Made by a program: the position numbers and the translations under genes
The notes under the pieces: generated by a model
What the model was told of the DNA's origin: nothing
What the model saw: only the letters and a program-made list of their open reading frames with translations
Databases searched by the model: none
Part shown: positions 1 to 8,370 of the stretch, in pieces
Layout: each line of letters begins with the position of its first letter
Position numbering within the stretch: the stretch's first letter is position 1
Assembly: GCA_019747875.1 (NCBI GenBank)
Contig: JAIEQI010000001.1
Location: 1-64,000, forward strand
DNA from: Candidatus Obscuribacterales bacterium
GTDB taxonomy: Bacteria; Cyanobacteriota; Vampirovibrionia; Obscuribacterales; Obscuribacteraceae
DNA: 64,000 bases
Reading direction: 5' to 3'

Positions 1-10
1 ATTCCTCCTT
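1..10 (-). promoter_or_regulatory. Ribosome binding site of a gene starting off the left edge
   Basis: Read on the minus strand this is AAGGAGGAAT, a near-perfect Shine-Dalgarno sequence whose start codon would lie just outside the window. It implies a leftward gene divergent from the hydrolase gene at 223. The start codon itself is not visible. Confidence 0.5.
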
Positions 11-87
11 CTGACATTTTAAGTCACGAAGGTGGATTTATCACGTCAAGTGTCCACTCTTTGGGGTCCAGTCCAATGAAGGAATAA

Positions 88-113
88 AAAATGGATGTCA
101 ATTATTCCATTTT
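88..113. repeat. Inverted repeat in the leftmost intergenic region
   Basis: AAAATGGA (88-95) and TCCATTTT (106-113) form an 8-bp perfect stem with a 10-base loop. On the minus strand the stem runs into a T-tract, so it could act as a leftward terminator. It could equally be an operator between the off-edge leftward gene and the hydrolase gene. The minus strand also carries TTGACA across the loop, a possible -35 box without an obvious -10. Confidence 0.3.
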
Positions 114-222
114 GTACGGGCCCCTTCCGTCGCATTGAGCTGATGGGGATACAAAGGAAGTTCTGGACATACAGTATATTGTTGGTCAAAACCAATTAAA
201 GTCTGTGGATGGCAGTTTCATT

Positions 223-1272
223 ATGTCTGTTCGAAAGTTTGCGCTTGTGGCGCTCATGGGGATACTTCAGGCTGGCGGACCCTTGTACGGGGCAATAGCC
301 GCATCCAATGATAATTCGGTAAAAAAGAACAGCGTGGTTAAGAGGCAGTCAACCTCCAGTACAGCCTCCACCAAAAGAAGCAGCAGCACCAAAAATAGCG
401 TAAAAACTGTTAGGACCACAACGAAGAAAACAGTAAAACCGATTCGTTTGAAGATCGAAGTGCCATGCCGTGCATGGACGCCGAAGAATGTGCAACCCAA
501 GGCTGTTCTGCTTTGCGTTCATGGTCTCGGATTGAATAGCGCATCCTACCAAGAATTTGCAAAGCAAATGGTGAAGGAAGGCATCGGCGTATTCGCTGTC
601 GATGTTCGTGGCTTCGGAACATGGATGCAACTTAAGGGAAAACAAAAGTGTGATTTTGAGTCATGTATTTCGGACGTAGAGCAGGCCTTGAGAGTTTTGC
701 ATACGGTTTATCCGAACAAGCCAATTTTTGTGCTTGGCGAATCGATGGGCGGTGCAATTGCAATGCGCATCACAGCCGATCATCCTGACCTTGTTGACGG
801 GCTCATATCTTGTGTGCCCTCAGGTGACAGATTCCACAAAACAAAGAATCAGTTGCGAGTTGCACTGCATCTCATCACGTTGCGAGGCAACAAAGATATA
901 GATGTCGGGACAGGTGTTATCGAAGACGCAACCGAGAATGAAGCACTGCGCGCCAAGTGGAAAGACGATCCTTTCAATCGACTTAAACTTTCATCGAAAG
1001 AACTGATGCATTTTCAGAGCTTCATGAACGACAATCATGAAACGGCAAAGCGCATTAATAGCACGCCTGTACTTTTTGTCGTCGGACTCGGTGACAAGCT
1101 CGTCAAACCAAAAGGTACAATTGAACTTTACGAAGAGGTTAGCTCTGAAGACAAGCAAATGGCTACAATCAAAAACGCAGAACATCTCATCTTCGAAAAT
1201 CACCAAATATCAGCAGAACTCAAAGGTCTCATCGTCCACTGGTTGTTAAAACACAAAAAGAAATCCCGCTAA
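223..1272 (+). CDS. Secreted alpha/beta hydrolase (serine aminopeptidase S33 / monoacylglycerol-lipase-like)
   Basis: This is a serine hydrolase with a likely export signal, probably acting on an ester, lipid or peptide outside the cytoplasm; the substrate is unknown. From the ATG at 223 it has 349 residues. A hydrophobic N-terminal segment (about 5-27) is followed by a Ser/Thr/Lys-rich low-complexity linker (about 30-72) and then the hydrolase fold. Visible motifs are the oxyanion-region HGLG, the nucleophile elbow GESMGG (Ser174), Asp291 in GLGDKLV and His321 in AEHLIF, giving a complete catalytic triad. An in-frame GTG at 205 could add six residues; neither start has a strong ribosome binding site. 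The gene stands alone. Family assignment is firm, function generic. Confidence 0.85.
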   Translation: MSVRKFALVALMGILQAGGPLYGAIAASNDNSVKKNSVVKRQSTSSTASTKRSSSTKNSVKTVRTTTKKTVKPIRLKIEVPCRAWTPKNVQPKAVLLCVHGLGLNSASYQEFAKQMVKEGIGVFAVDVRGFGTWMQLKGKQKCDFESCISDVEQALRVLHTVYPNKPIFVLGESMGGAIAMRITADHPDLVDGLISCVPSGDRFHKTKNQLRVALHLITLRGNKDIDVGTGVIEDATENEALRAKWKDDPFNRLKLSSKELMHFQSFMNDNHETAKRINSTPVLFVVGLGDKLVKPKGTIELYEEVSSEDKQMATIKNAEHLIFENHQISAELKGLIVHWLLKHKKKSR

Positions 1273-1374
1273 CGCGGCTGATCGGTCTCAGTGTTTAAAT
1301 CAAAGTGTTGCAATGAGGAATTGAGCTTTCGCAAAGCGATAAAATATAGTTCCTAGATCTGTGACAGGTGTCTT

Positions 1375-2706
1375 ATGCCGACATTTCCTCCCGGTCCGAA
1401 AACAAAGCTCCTCGGATTAGACTTTCCGGAAAAATTCAAATCGGATCCGCTCGGCACCGCCGCGCAAATGCGTGACTTCGGAGACCTCTCTCATGTGCGT
1501 ATGGGACCCGTAGAGTGGTACCAGATCAACACACCAGATTTGATCAAAGAAGTTTTTGTAAGCAAGTCAAAGATTTTTGGAAAGACTGATCGCTTCAAGC
1601 AAATTCTCAGCACTGTTGACGGGCAAGGATTAGTATTATCGGAAGGCGAGTTTTGGCTTAGACAGCGGCGAATCATCCAACCAAGCTTTAACCACGACAA
1701 GCTAGCAGATTACGGCCGCGTGATGATCGAAAAAACGGATGAAATTATTTCTTCCTGGAAAAACGATCAAAAACTAGATCTTCTTGAAGAAATGACCCAC
1801 ACCACTCTCGGTGTCATATCAAAAATTCTCTTTGGCATCGACATCGGCGATGAAGCGAAGAAGCTGGGCGATGCAGTTAGCACAATTTCCGTGTGCCTTT
1901 ACCGCGAGTTCTCCGATATCTTCCTATTTCCGGAGTGGCTACCGCTCCCGTCAAAAATTGAAAAACACAAAGCGGTTGCTGTGCTCGATGACATGATCGA
2001 ACGGGCCATGATCAAAAGCGAGAAGGAAGGCGAACACAACACTATCATTGCAAGTATCCTTGCAGCCGTCGACACCGAAGGCGACGGCAAAGGAATGACA
2101 CGGGAACAAGCGCGTGACGAAGCAATTACTATGTTCAATGCGGGGCACGATTCCACCGCAGCGGCGCTGGCATGGTGCTGGTATCTTCTCTGCAAAAACG
2201 AGGCTGTGTATACGGAGTTCCTCGAGCAGGTCGATCTGCTTGAAGGCAAGCCTCCCAACTTTATAGATCTGGCGAAAGTGCCGATGGCGATGGAGATAGC
2301 CAAAGAAACATTGCGACTATATCCGCCGGCTTGGACAGTCCCGAGGCAAGCAAACGAAGAAACTGAACTTGATGGATACACGATTCCGAAGGGATCGCTG
2401 ATAAACAAATTCCCCTATGTAATACAGAGAGATCCAAGATATTTCGACCGACCCGATGACTTCATTCCCTCTCGTTTCTCGAGAGAAAACGAAAGCAAGA
2501 TCCCGCATTTCGCCTGGGTTCCCTTCGGCGCGGGACCACGTGCCTGTATAGGGAAGGATTTCGCACTAATGGAAATGCAACTCGTTCTGATTCGCGTTGC
2601 GCAAAAATTCCGATTCAAGCTTCAGGACAACAAAGACATCGAAGTAAACCCGCTTATCTCACTTGAGCCAAAAGGCGGCGTACCGGTTGTAGCAAGCGTG
2701 CGTTGA
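1375..2706 (+). CDS. Cytochrome P450
   Basis: This heme-thiolate monooxygenase would hydroxylate or epoxidise a hydrophobic substrate using electrons from a separate reductase. Its 443 residues are the normal length for a soluble bacterial P450. The I-helix oxygen-activation motif is A256-G-H-D-S-T261, the ExxR pair of helix K is Glu311/Arg314 in KETLR, and the heme loop FGAGPRACIG carries the ligand Cys391. There is no N-terminal membrane anchor. The sequence style recalls CYP102/CYP110-like enzymes that take fatty acids, but this is inference. No ferredoxin or reductase gene is adjacent, so the redox partner must be encoded elsewhere. The start is the ATG in a weak Shine-Dalgarno context (ACAGGTG). 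Confidence 0.95.
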   Translation: MPTFPPGPKTKLLGLDFPEKFKSDPLGTAAQMRDFGDLSHVRMGPVEWYQINTPDLIKEVFVSKSKIFGKTDRFKQILSTVDGQGLVLSEGEFWLRQRRIIQPSFNHDKLADYGRVMIEKTDEIISSWKNDQKLDLLEEMTHTTLGVISKILFGIDIGDEAKKLGDAVSTISVCLYREFSDIFLFPEWLPLPSKIEKHKAVAVLDDMIERAMIKSEKEGEHNTIIASILAAVDTEGDGKGMTREQARDEAITMFNAGHDSTAAALAWCWYLLCKNEAVYTEFLEQVDLLEGKPPNFIDLAKVPMAMEIAKETLRLYPPAWTVPRQANEETELDGYTIPKGSLINKFPYVIQRDPRYFDRPDDFIPSRFSRENESKIPHFAWVPFGAGPRACIGKDFALMEMQLVLIRVAQKFRFKLQDNKDIEVNPLISLEPKGGVPVVASVR

Positions 2707-2847
2707 AGAAGAAACCAGAATTTCACAAGCACGCTTTAGCATAATCTCATAATCTGCTCGAAACAGGCACCGTCCACCCTCACAACGGCGACTGTCTTTC
2801 CACCCCATTGCAGAGTGTTCCCCAACACCGCAGCAAGGATTCCATTC

Positions 2848-3543
2848 ATGTCCGAACTTACACAAGAGAAACAAGCCAGTACACAAGTCGAATCAAACGC
2901 GTTCACTCCGCCCAACGATTACGACGCTTCAAAATGGCAAAACACAAGCGCAGAGATTTTCAGCTCGAGCGGTCGTGACAAAACCGAGCAACTCGCATTT
3001 CATCAGGCCGACACTAAAGGACCAATTGAATTAAAAGAAGAAGACTTCGGAAAAATCGGTCCCAAAGCCGCGGAGGTGATGAAGGGCGCGGGCGTAAACA
3101 AGGTTGAAATCGAGCCCGGAGATGGATTCGATACAGTCACCGCAACCTTGAAAGAACCACTCGAAATTGCTCAAGACCCAGAAAAGGACGGGAGCCGAAA
3201 ACTAAAAGTTGACACAACATTCAAAGCTGACATCAGTGTGAAAGAGGACGGAACTATCGTACTCGACAATATTGAAGGCTTAAAAGCAGAAGTAAAAGCA
3301 CTCGGCAGATGGCGCGATGCAGATGTATCACGTGTCGAAATCAAAAAGGGCGAAGACGGCCAAACAGAAGTTAAATCGACTGGCGGAATCGGCATCTTTA
3401 GCCGAACACAAACGCGCATCAAACCTGGCGAAATCATGGACAAAGCTAAGATCCTGATTGATCGCTTCAACGATCTCAAAAAGGATAACAGTACAAACAA
3501 TAAACAAGGCTCACTCGATCTGCCAAGACTCTTACTTGGATAG
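2848..3543 (+). CDS. Hypothetical hydrophilic protein
   Basis: I do not recognise this 231-residue protein. The ATG at 2848 is preferred over an in-frame ATG at 2815 because AAGGA lies about 8 bases before it. The N-terminus (about 1-60) is polar and looks disordered. The middle (about 65-190) has alternating charged and hydrophobic residues typical of beta strands. The C-terminus is Asn/Lys-rich and ends in a short Leu-rich tail. There is no signal peptide, membrane segment or cysteine cluster. It is followed by another small unknown gene on the same strand after a gap of about 117 bases, so the two may be co-transcribed. Confidence 0.7.
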   Translation: MSELTQEKQASTQVESNAFTPPNDYDASKWQNTSAEIFSSSGRDKTEQLAFHQADTKGPIELKEEDFGKIGPKAAEVMKGAGVNKVEIEPGDGFDTVTATLKEPLEIAQDPEKDGSRKLKVDTTFKADISVKEDGTIVLDNIEGLKAEVKALGRWRDADVSRVEIKKGEDGQTEVKSTGGIGIFSRTQTRIKPGEIMDKAKILIDRFNDLKKDNSTNNKQGSLDLPRLLLG

Positions 3544-3660
3544 CATCTGAATAACGCAGACTTCATTCGTGTTTTCCTCGCTTTCTGGAAGTTGGGGACA
3601 AGTCGATGCCAATAAGCGGAAATAAGCTTCTGTATGGATTACCATGCAGGGAGTAACCGA

Positions 3661-4146
3661 ATGAAAGAATTCGACTGGAATGCTAAAGAACATACGGGGC
3701 CGGATGGAATACAGTTCGATGTTGAATATCTGAAAGCTTCTATAGGGCAGCAGTGCACACGAGAAGCCGACAAGGTATTGCCCCAATATGACTACGGTCG
3801 CAGTGGCCCGCCGCCGACAAAGGTCATAAATGCCGATAAAGCAGAATACATATCGAACTGCGTGCAAATTCTTCGACCCCTCTACGAAAAATGGATGACA
3901 GAAGATAAGGACCAATTCGAAGCAAAAAAGATTCTTGAGAAAATCAACGAGGATGTAACGAGCGCAGCCCAAGATGGAAAGAAGGAAGTCGTAGCAAGAA
4001 CACTCGACACGAAGGAGGTCCCGAGGTCATTCCAGCTAGCAACAGAAGTCCTTAATAGCAAAGGATACAAAGTTGAAATCAGAGAAGCTAAACAAGCGGA
4101 ACCCGGCGCTGCGCAGAAATTCGAATTCGTAGTCAAATTCAAATAG
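3661..4146 (+). CDS. Hypothetical protein
   Basis: This is a 161-residue soluble protein of unknown function. The ATG at 3661 has AGGGAG about 7 bases upstream and is preferred to an ATG at 3634, which lacks a ribosome binding site. It is rich in Lys and Glu. The C-terminal third (about 125-161) reads as helix, turn and two strands ending in EFVVKFK. No catalytic motif, signal peptide or membrane span is visible. It lies between two other single genes of unknown or poorly known function on the same strand. Confidence 0.7.
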   Translation: MKEFDWNAKEHTGPDGIQFDVEYLKASIGQQCTREADKVLPQYDYGRSGPPPTKVINADKAEYISNCVQILRPLYEKWMTEDKDQFEAKKILEKINEDVTSAAQDGKKEVVARTLDTKEVPRSFQLATEVLNSKGYKVEIREAKQAEPGAAQKFEFVVKFK

Positions 4147-4220
4147 CAAATTGGTTTTCAGCGAAAGAATAACCATTCGGCTCTGAATGATATGATCTCG
4201 AAATAACTTGAGACCAGATC

Positions 4221-4922
4221 GTGCCGTCCATCGTTGAAATCAGAAACAATCTCCAGCGTCGAGCGATAATTCTCGAACCTGCCATCAGAGAAAAAGGCTT
4301 TGTCGATCCATCATGGTCTTGGTTCGGAAAAGTCGATCTGTGCTTGCCGGGCGAAACTTGGCCGATGCACCACGACGAGCCACTCAGTCCGCTGATGCAA
4401 ATAAACCTGACAAAGTTCCCTTTTCGCCCACCGCATCTTTCGGATGTAGAACTAATTGCAGTCTTCATCAACGAAGTAGATCTACCTGCAAGTGACGAAG
4501 CAAACGGAAATGGCTGGTGCCTGCGCGCCTATCCTTCCCTATCAAAATTGGTGCCATTAGTGGAACCAGATTCACTGGAAAGTGATATCAAAGCGTTTCC
4601 CTTGAAGCCAGCAATAATCGAAGTCGACTTTCCATGCCACGAAGATGTGGACATCGATTTACCAGAAGAGTTGGATGACAACTATGCAGATCATTTCAAG
4701 ACGGTAGAAGGACATAAACTAGGCGGTTGGCCATTCCTAATCCAAAGCGAAATCTACTGGGCTCCATGGAACAAGCATCCCGCCAAACCGGAGTACGTAT
4801 TTCAGATCGACAGCTGCGAGAAGGGACTATGGCAGTGGGGCGACAGCGGGGTCGGCTACTTCGGCCGAGGAACCGAGCCAGGGCATGAGAATGTATGGAC
4901 TTTGTCATGGCAGTGTTTCTAA
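4221..4922 (+). CDS. DUF1963-family (YwqG-like) protein
   Basis: This cytoplasmic protein has 233 residues and initiates at GTG 4221. The C-terminal half carries features I associate with DUF1963/YwqG proteins: a HKLGGWP segment, then Trp/Pro-rich text, a YVFQIDS strand and a WGDSGVGYF segment near the end. The N-terminal half matches the proline-rich region in which such proteins describe a beta-sheet core (GETWPM). The biochemical role of this family is not established, so no function is offered. There is no signal peptide. About 230 bases separate it from the downstream tRNA gene, and nothing recognisable lies in that gap. Confidence 0.7.
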   Translation: MPSIVEIRNNLQRRAIILEPAIREKGFVDPSWSWFGKVDLCLPGETWPMHHDEPLSPLMQINLTKFPFRPPHLSDVELIAVFINEVDLPASDEANGNGWCLRAYPSLSKLVPLVEPDSLESDIKAFPLKPAIIEVDFPCHEDVDIDLPEELDDNYADHFKTVEGHKLGGWPFLIQSEIYWAPWNKHPAKPEYVFQIDSCEKGLWQWGDSGVGYFGRGTEPGHENVWTLSWQCF

Positions 4923-5156
4923 CCTAGTTAAGAGCCCGCTTAAGGCAAATCTCACCATAATTTAGTGCGCACAAGACCTTTCTGCCCCATGAATCGTTGT
5001 CATCTTTTAACGAAACAGTAGCAATAGCAATGCTTTCGGGCTTCTGACATGCGTGCAAAAGATCGTAAAGCAGCCGCTCTACAAGCTATACCGAGCGTTG
5101 CCAAGTATGTTAATATGACCTTCTCTTGGATCTATGAGGTCCTTGGGTTGTGGTGT

Positions 5157-5233
5157 CTGCCCGTAGCCCAGCTGGATAGAGCGCATGGCTACGAACCATG
5201 AGGTCGGGAGTTCGAATCTCTCCGGGCAGGCCA
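5157..5233 (+). tRNA. tRNA-Arg (anticodon ACG)
   Basis: The cloverleaf folds by eye. The acceptor stem CTGCCCG (5157-5163) pairs with CGGGCAG (5223-5229). The anticodon stem CATGG/CCATG encloses the loop CTACGAA with anticodon ACG at 5191-5193, and the T arm GGGAG-TTCGAAT-CTCTC is complete. The discriminator base is G5230 and the CCA end is encoded (5231-5233). A34 would be deaminated to inosine to read CGU, CGC and CGA. The D stem GCCC/GAGC has a C12-A23 mismatch where U12-A23 is usual. Confidence 0.95.
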
Positions 5234-5343
5234 ATTAGAAAGCCAGATATAGAGCGGTTCTTCGATTGAGGAGTCGCTCTTGGCTTTTGGCTATTTGTCT
5301 GCTTTTGGCCGCTAGTAGTCCCTTCTGCGCGATGGAAGTAGCA

Positions 5344-6333
5344 ATGTATACAAAAAGAATCATCGAGTTTGAGATCATTTGGTATTTTTCCTGGCGTCCC
5401 TTGCTCTATACATTAGGACTAGCTGTCGCGGTTTATGCGATGTATCACTACTTGCACTGGCACAAAATGATGTTGCCTTTCTTGCCGATAGCAACCGTGG
5501 GCACCGCCGTCGCGTTTTATGTCGGTTTCAAAAACAACTCATCGTATGATCGGCTTTGGGAGTCTCGAAAAATTTGGGGAGAGGTGACAAACATCAGCCG
5601 ATCGATGACATCCTATTTGCTTGCTGTCATGCGAAAGCGTCCTGAGAGTCAGGATGATTGCAGGCAATTTGTATACCGGCACCTGGCCTTTATTAATATG
5701 CTCAGACTGCAACTGCGGCGGCGAAATGTCTGGGACAACTCGAATGAATACACCCGAATGTCCATAGAGTGTTTCACAAATAGACCTTATGAAGAAGAAA
5801 GTGTTGAAGTGATGGACAAATTCTGTCCGAAGGAAGAGAGCGAACTTCTCAAAAAACCAAATGTTGCTTCTGCGTTAATCAAGAAGCAATTCGAAGAGCT
5901 CGTTCGCTTCAAGGACAATGGCTGGATTGATGCCTACGAGCACTCTGATCTACTGCGATTCTGCAGCGATTTCTGCAATCACCAAGGAAAAGCGGAGCGA
6001 ATTAAAACCTTTCCGTTCCCCAGGCAATACGCGTTCTTTAGCACGGTCTTCGTCTATATCTTCGTCACCCTCTTGCCGTTTGGACTGGTTGGTGAGTTCG
6101 GCAAAATCAGTGAGAACCATGAGTGGCTGGTGATTCCATTTACCATCCTCATTTCCTGGGTATTCATCACCATGGAAAAGGTCGGCGACACCAGTGAGAA
6201 TCCGTTTGAAGGCAGCATGAATGATATTCCGATGAGCACTATTTGCCGGAACATCGAGATCGATCTCCGTTCGATGTTGGATGAAAGCGAGCTTCCAGAA
6301 CCACTGCAAGCAGTCGATTACATCTTGATGTAG
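5344..6333 (+). CDS. Bestrophin-like (RFP-TM / UPF0187) ion channel
   Basis: This integral membrane protein is of the bacterial bestrophin family, homopentameric anion or cation channels. The ATG at 5344 gives 330 residues, matches where family members begin and has GGAAG about 6 bases upstream; in-frame alternatives are ATG 5332 and TTG 5266. Hydrophobic segments are visible at about residues 15-35 and 40-58, and again as a pair at about 225-265. Between the first pair and the rest lies the family-like stretch GFKNNSSYDRLWESRK, followed by a cytoplasmic helical domain rich in Arg and Glu. The C-terminal NPFEGSMNDIP segment is also typical. The gene follows the tRNA by about 110 bases. Confidence 0.85.
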   Translation: MYTKRIIEFEIIWYFSWRPLLYTLGLAVAVYAMYHYLHWHKMMLPFLPIATVGTAVAFYVGFKNNSSYDRLWESRKIWGEVTNISRSMTSYLLAVMRKRPESQDDCRQFVYRHLAFINMLRLQLRRRNVWDNSNEYTRMSIECFTNRPYEEESVEVMDKFCPKEESELLKKPNVASALIKKQFEELVRFKDNGWIDAYEHSDLLRFCSDFCNHQGKAERIKTFPFPRQYAFFSTVFVYIFVTLLPFGLVGEFGKISENHEWLVIPFTILISWVFITMEKVGDTSENPFEGSMNDIPMSTICRNIEIDLRSMLDESELPEPLQAVDYILM

Positions 6334-6460
6334 TTCGTGCAAAAGGATTCATAAACATCATCGCGGTCGGTTTTTCGTATATCCTCATCAGCTTCAAGAT
6401 CAGCAGATCGACTGGCGCTGCCTTGTCACTGCGCGCAGAGAAATAACGGAACTTGTATAA

Positions 6461-7603
6461 TTGAATGTAGAACTAACTAAGGACGTTTACTTGAACGAGT
6501 ATAACGATACAGATATAGAAGTTCTGGAAGGGCTTGAGCCTGTTCGCAGGCGCCCAAAGCTGTGGGTTGGCAGTACGGATGCCAGAGGATTACACCAGCT
6601 CGCCTGGTACCTTGTATACAATTGCCTTGACGAGTTCGACGCGGGCTACTGCAAGAACATCAGCGTCACCGTAAACAACGATGGCTCCTTATCGGTTGAA
6701 GATGACGGACGCGGCATTGAAACCGATGTTATAAAAAAAACTGGCAAAACTGGCATCGAGACGATGTTCACTACGCTTGGCTGCCCTACCGGGTTTGAGC
6801 TGGCTGTGGTCAACGGCTTGAGCGAGAAGCTTGAAGTTGAAGTCTTTCGAGACGGCAATTGGTACAAGAAGAGCTATCAACGAGGAAAATCCGCATCACC
6901 ACAAGGACTCATCGGTAATACGGAGCAGCACGGTACACGGGTGACAATATGGCCAGATAGAGATATCTTCGAAGAGGCTCAGAATTCTTCCTTTGACTTT
7001 GACACCTTACTTGTTCGATTGCGTGAGTTGGCATACTTGAACAAAACGCTTCGCGTCGAATTGACCGATTCTCGGAACAACAACAGAGAGAGCTTTCATT
7101 TCTATTCCGGCATATCAGATTACCTTAGTTGGCTAAACGACGCGCAATTGAAAGTCAATAAGGCACCAATTTATCTCTCCAAGCAGCAAGAACTCCCAGA
7201 ACATCAAGACAGCCTCAAGATTGAATGCGTTATACAGTGGACTGATCGAGAAGAATGCCTTTCACTGGTTTTCTTCAACAACGATAACATAAACGAAGAG
7301 TTTCCTTTGGACGACTTACCTGTCGATTTAGCAAGTGCCTTAAACAAATATGCGCGAGCAAATCAACTTCTCAACACCAATTGCGACATCTCCGATATTG
7401 AGTTAAGCAATGGAATTAGTGCAATTTTGTCAATAAGATCTCAAAGCAGCCTTCGCTGGTTGGGCAAAGAATACCTGCGAAGCATCGTCAAGAATGTAGT
7501 ACCTGAGTGCTTCATGCACTATCTGTTGCACAACAGAGACGATACCAAGGTACTTATAGAAACAATTGCCAAAGAAAGAGCATCCACAAAAACTGAAAAT
7601 TGA
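6461..7603 (+). CDS. Degenerate GyrB-like ATPase/transducer-domain protein lacking TOPRIM
   Basis: This 380-residue protein (TTG start at 6461; another TTG at 6491 is possible) aligns along its length with the N-terminal half of DNA gyrase subunit B. It has LEGLEPVRRRP, the GSTDARGLHQL segment, DDGRGI (adenine-site Asp kept, about 81-82), FDFDTLLVRLRELAYLN and a transducer-like region with ALNKYARANQLL. It stops before the TOPRIM domain, so it cannot form a complete topoisomerase. The catalytic Glu (E. coli Glu42) is Tyr50, the glycine-rich ATP lid (GGLHGVG) is deleted around 107-115, and the QTK-loop lysine is Ser330. The Mg-binding Asn is kept as Asn54. It is probably non-hydrolytic; a regulatory, gyrase-binding or DNA-binding role is only inference. 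Confidence 0.85.
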   Translation: MNVELTKDVYLNEYNDTDIEVLEGLEPVRRRPKLWVGSTDARGLHQLAWYLVYNCLDEFDAGYCKNISVTVNNDGSLSVEDDGRGIETDVIKKTGKTGIETMFTTLGCPTGFELAVVNGLSEKLEVEVFRDGNWYKKSYQRGKSASPQGLIGNTEQHGTRVTIWPDRDIFEEAQNSSFDFDTLLVRLRELAYLNKTLRVELTDSRNNNRESFHFYSGISDYLSWLNDAQLKVNKAPIYLSKQQELPEHQDSLKIECVIQWTDREECLSLVFFNNDNINEEFPLDDLPVDLASALNKYARANQLLNTNCDISDIELSNGISAILSIRSQSSLRWLGKEYLRSIVKNVVPECFMHYLLHNRDDTKVLIETIAKERASTKTEN

Positions 7604-7626
7604 ATTTTGATTGTCCGCCCGTAACA

Positions 7627-7680
7627 GAGAGCGAATCGCTCTCAAAGATCGAAGCCGGCAAGATGCCGGCGCTCCCGGGA
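7627..7680. repeat. REP-like palindromic element between convergent genes
   Basis: Two adjacent perfect hairpins are present: GAGAGCG-AAT-CGCTCTC (7627-7643) and GCCGGC-AAGAT-GCCGGC (7654-7670), the second followed by GCTCCCGGGA. The GCCGGCAAGATGCCGGCGCTCCC core resembles a dispersed extragenic palindrome I recognise from many bacterial genomes. It sits between two genes that converge on it, the usual place for REP elements, and may serve as a bidirectional transcription block, although there is no T-tract. Only one copy is seen in this window. Confidence 0.55.
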
Positions 7681-7757
7681 TCGAACCGAACTCCAAAGAG
7701 AAATTATATCAAGAGGCTTCTCCGGCTTACAATCAGCCTTTTCGTGACCACACCGCT

Positions 7758-8222
7758 TTAGCGACTTGCCCGATAGCTAATCATGATAGATGTTGGATAG
7801 TTTGCGCGGCCGGAATTTGTGACTACGATTTGAACGTAATTCTTATCTTTGTTCGCTATAACAGCGTTAGCAGTTTGGTCTCCGCAGTTGGTCCACTTGT
7901 AGTTTTTCAGCGCTTCGCGCCACCAGTAAACTACCATGTCCTTGTTTTCGCGCACTGCAATCTCATAGGTCACAGATGCTCCACCACGAGCTTCCGGAGT
8001 GATGATGCCGTGAACGAACTCAGATTGCCCAGTGTACTGCGGCAAGTCCGGCAACTGTTCATACCTCTTCATTTGCTTGCACTTAAATTCGCTTTCAACC
8101 GTAATCTTAGCCGTTCCATCATCAGATCTGGGGATTGCAAATGCTGCGCTTTGTCCGAAGACAATGACTCCGATAAACGCTGCTGTCATTGTAGAAGTTA
8201 GTTTGCTCGAAATGCCATACAT
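7758..8222 (-). CDS. Small secreted protein, unknown function
   Basis: This 154-residue protein has an N-terminal signal peptide (about 1-29, ending near AFA), so it is exported. The start is firm: AAGGAG lies 8 bases before the ATG. The mature part has two cysteines (in FKCKQM and TNCGDQ) that could form a disulfide. Its core reads MVVYWWREALKNYKW, suggesting a helix packed on a small sheet and followed by strands. I do not recognise the family with confidence. Its upstream region contains a triple CTGA repeat element shared with the next minus-strand gene, so the two genes are probably co-regulated from separate promoters. Confidence 0.85.
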   Translation of the reverse strand: MYGISSKLTSTMTAAFIGVIVFGQSAAFAIPRSDDGTAKITVESEFKCKQMKRYEQLPDLPQYTGQSEFVHGIITPEARGGASVTYEIAVRENKDMVVYWWREALKNYKWTNCGDQTANAVIANKDKNYVQIVVTNSGRANYPTSIMISYRASR

Positions 8223-8294
8223 AGTAAAACTCCTTGATTCAACGTCAGCTTTGCTAGTTTAATTGGTCCATCTTGCCTGACGCGTACTTGTTTT

Positions 8295-8334
8295 AGTGAG
8301 CTAAGACTACCTGACGAATCTGAATTTTTCCTGA
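8295..8334 (-). promoter_or_regulatory. Putative operator: triple CTGA direct repeat (copy 1)
   Basis: Read on the plus strand, CTGA occurs at 8311, 8320 and 8331 (spacings 9 and 11), preceded by AGTGAGCTAAGACTAC. A near copy with identical spacing lies at 10370-10407. This copy sits 73-112 bases upstream of the minus-strand gene starting at 8222. Direct repeats about one helical turn apart are typical of OmpR/PhoB-type response regulators; the regulator is not identified. Confidence 0.45.
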
Positions 8335-8370
8335 GAGTATCGTCAAATGTCATTGGTGTGACCAGCTTGC

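Noticed and set aside
1899-2408. 169-codon minus-strand frame
   Set aside because: It is antisense to the P450 gene, with no ribosome binding site and low-complexity composition.
7611-8201. 196-codon plus-strand frame
   Set aside because: It is antisense to the minus-strand secreted protein, which has a signal peptide and ideal ribosome binding site, and its first part only translates the REP-like palindrome.
8331-8340. TPP riboswitch (CTGAGA)
   Set aside because: Only the short CTGAGA string is present; the paired stems and thiamine genes are absent.
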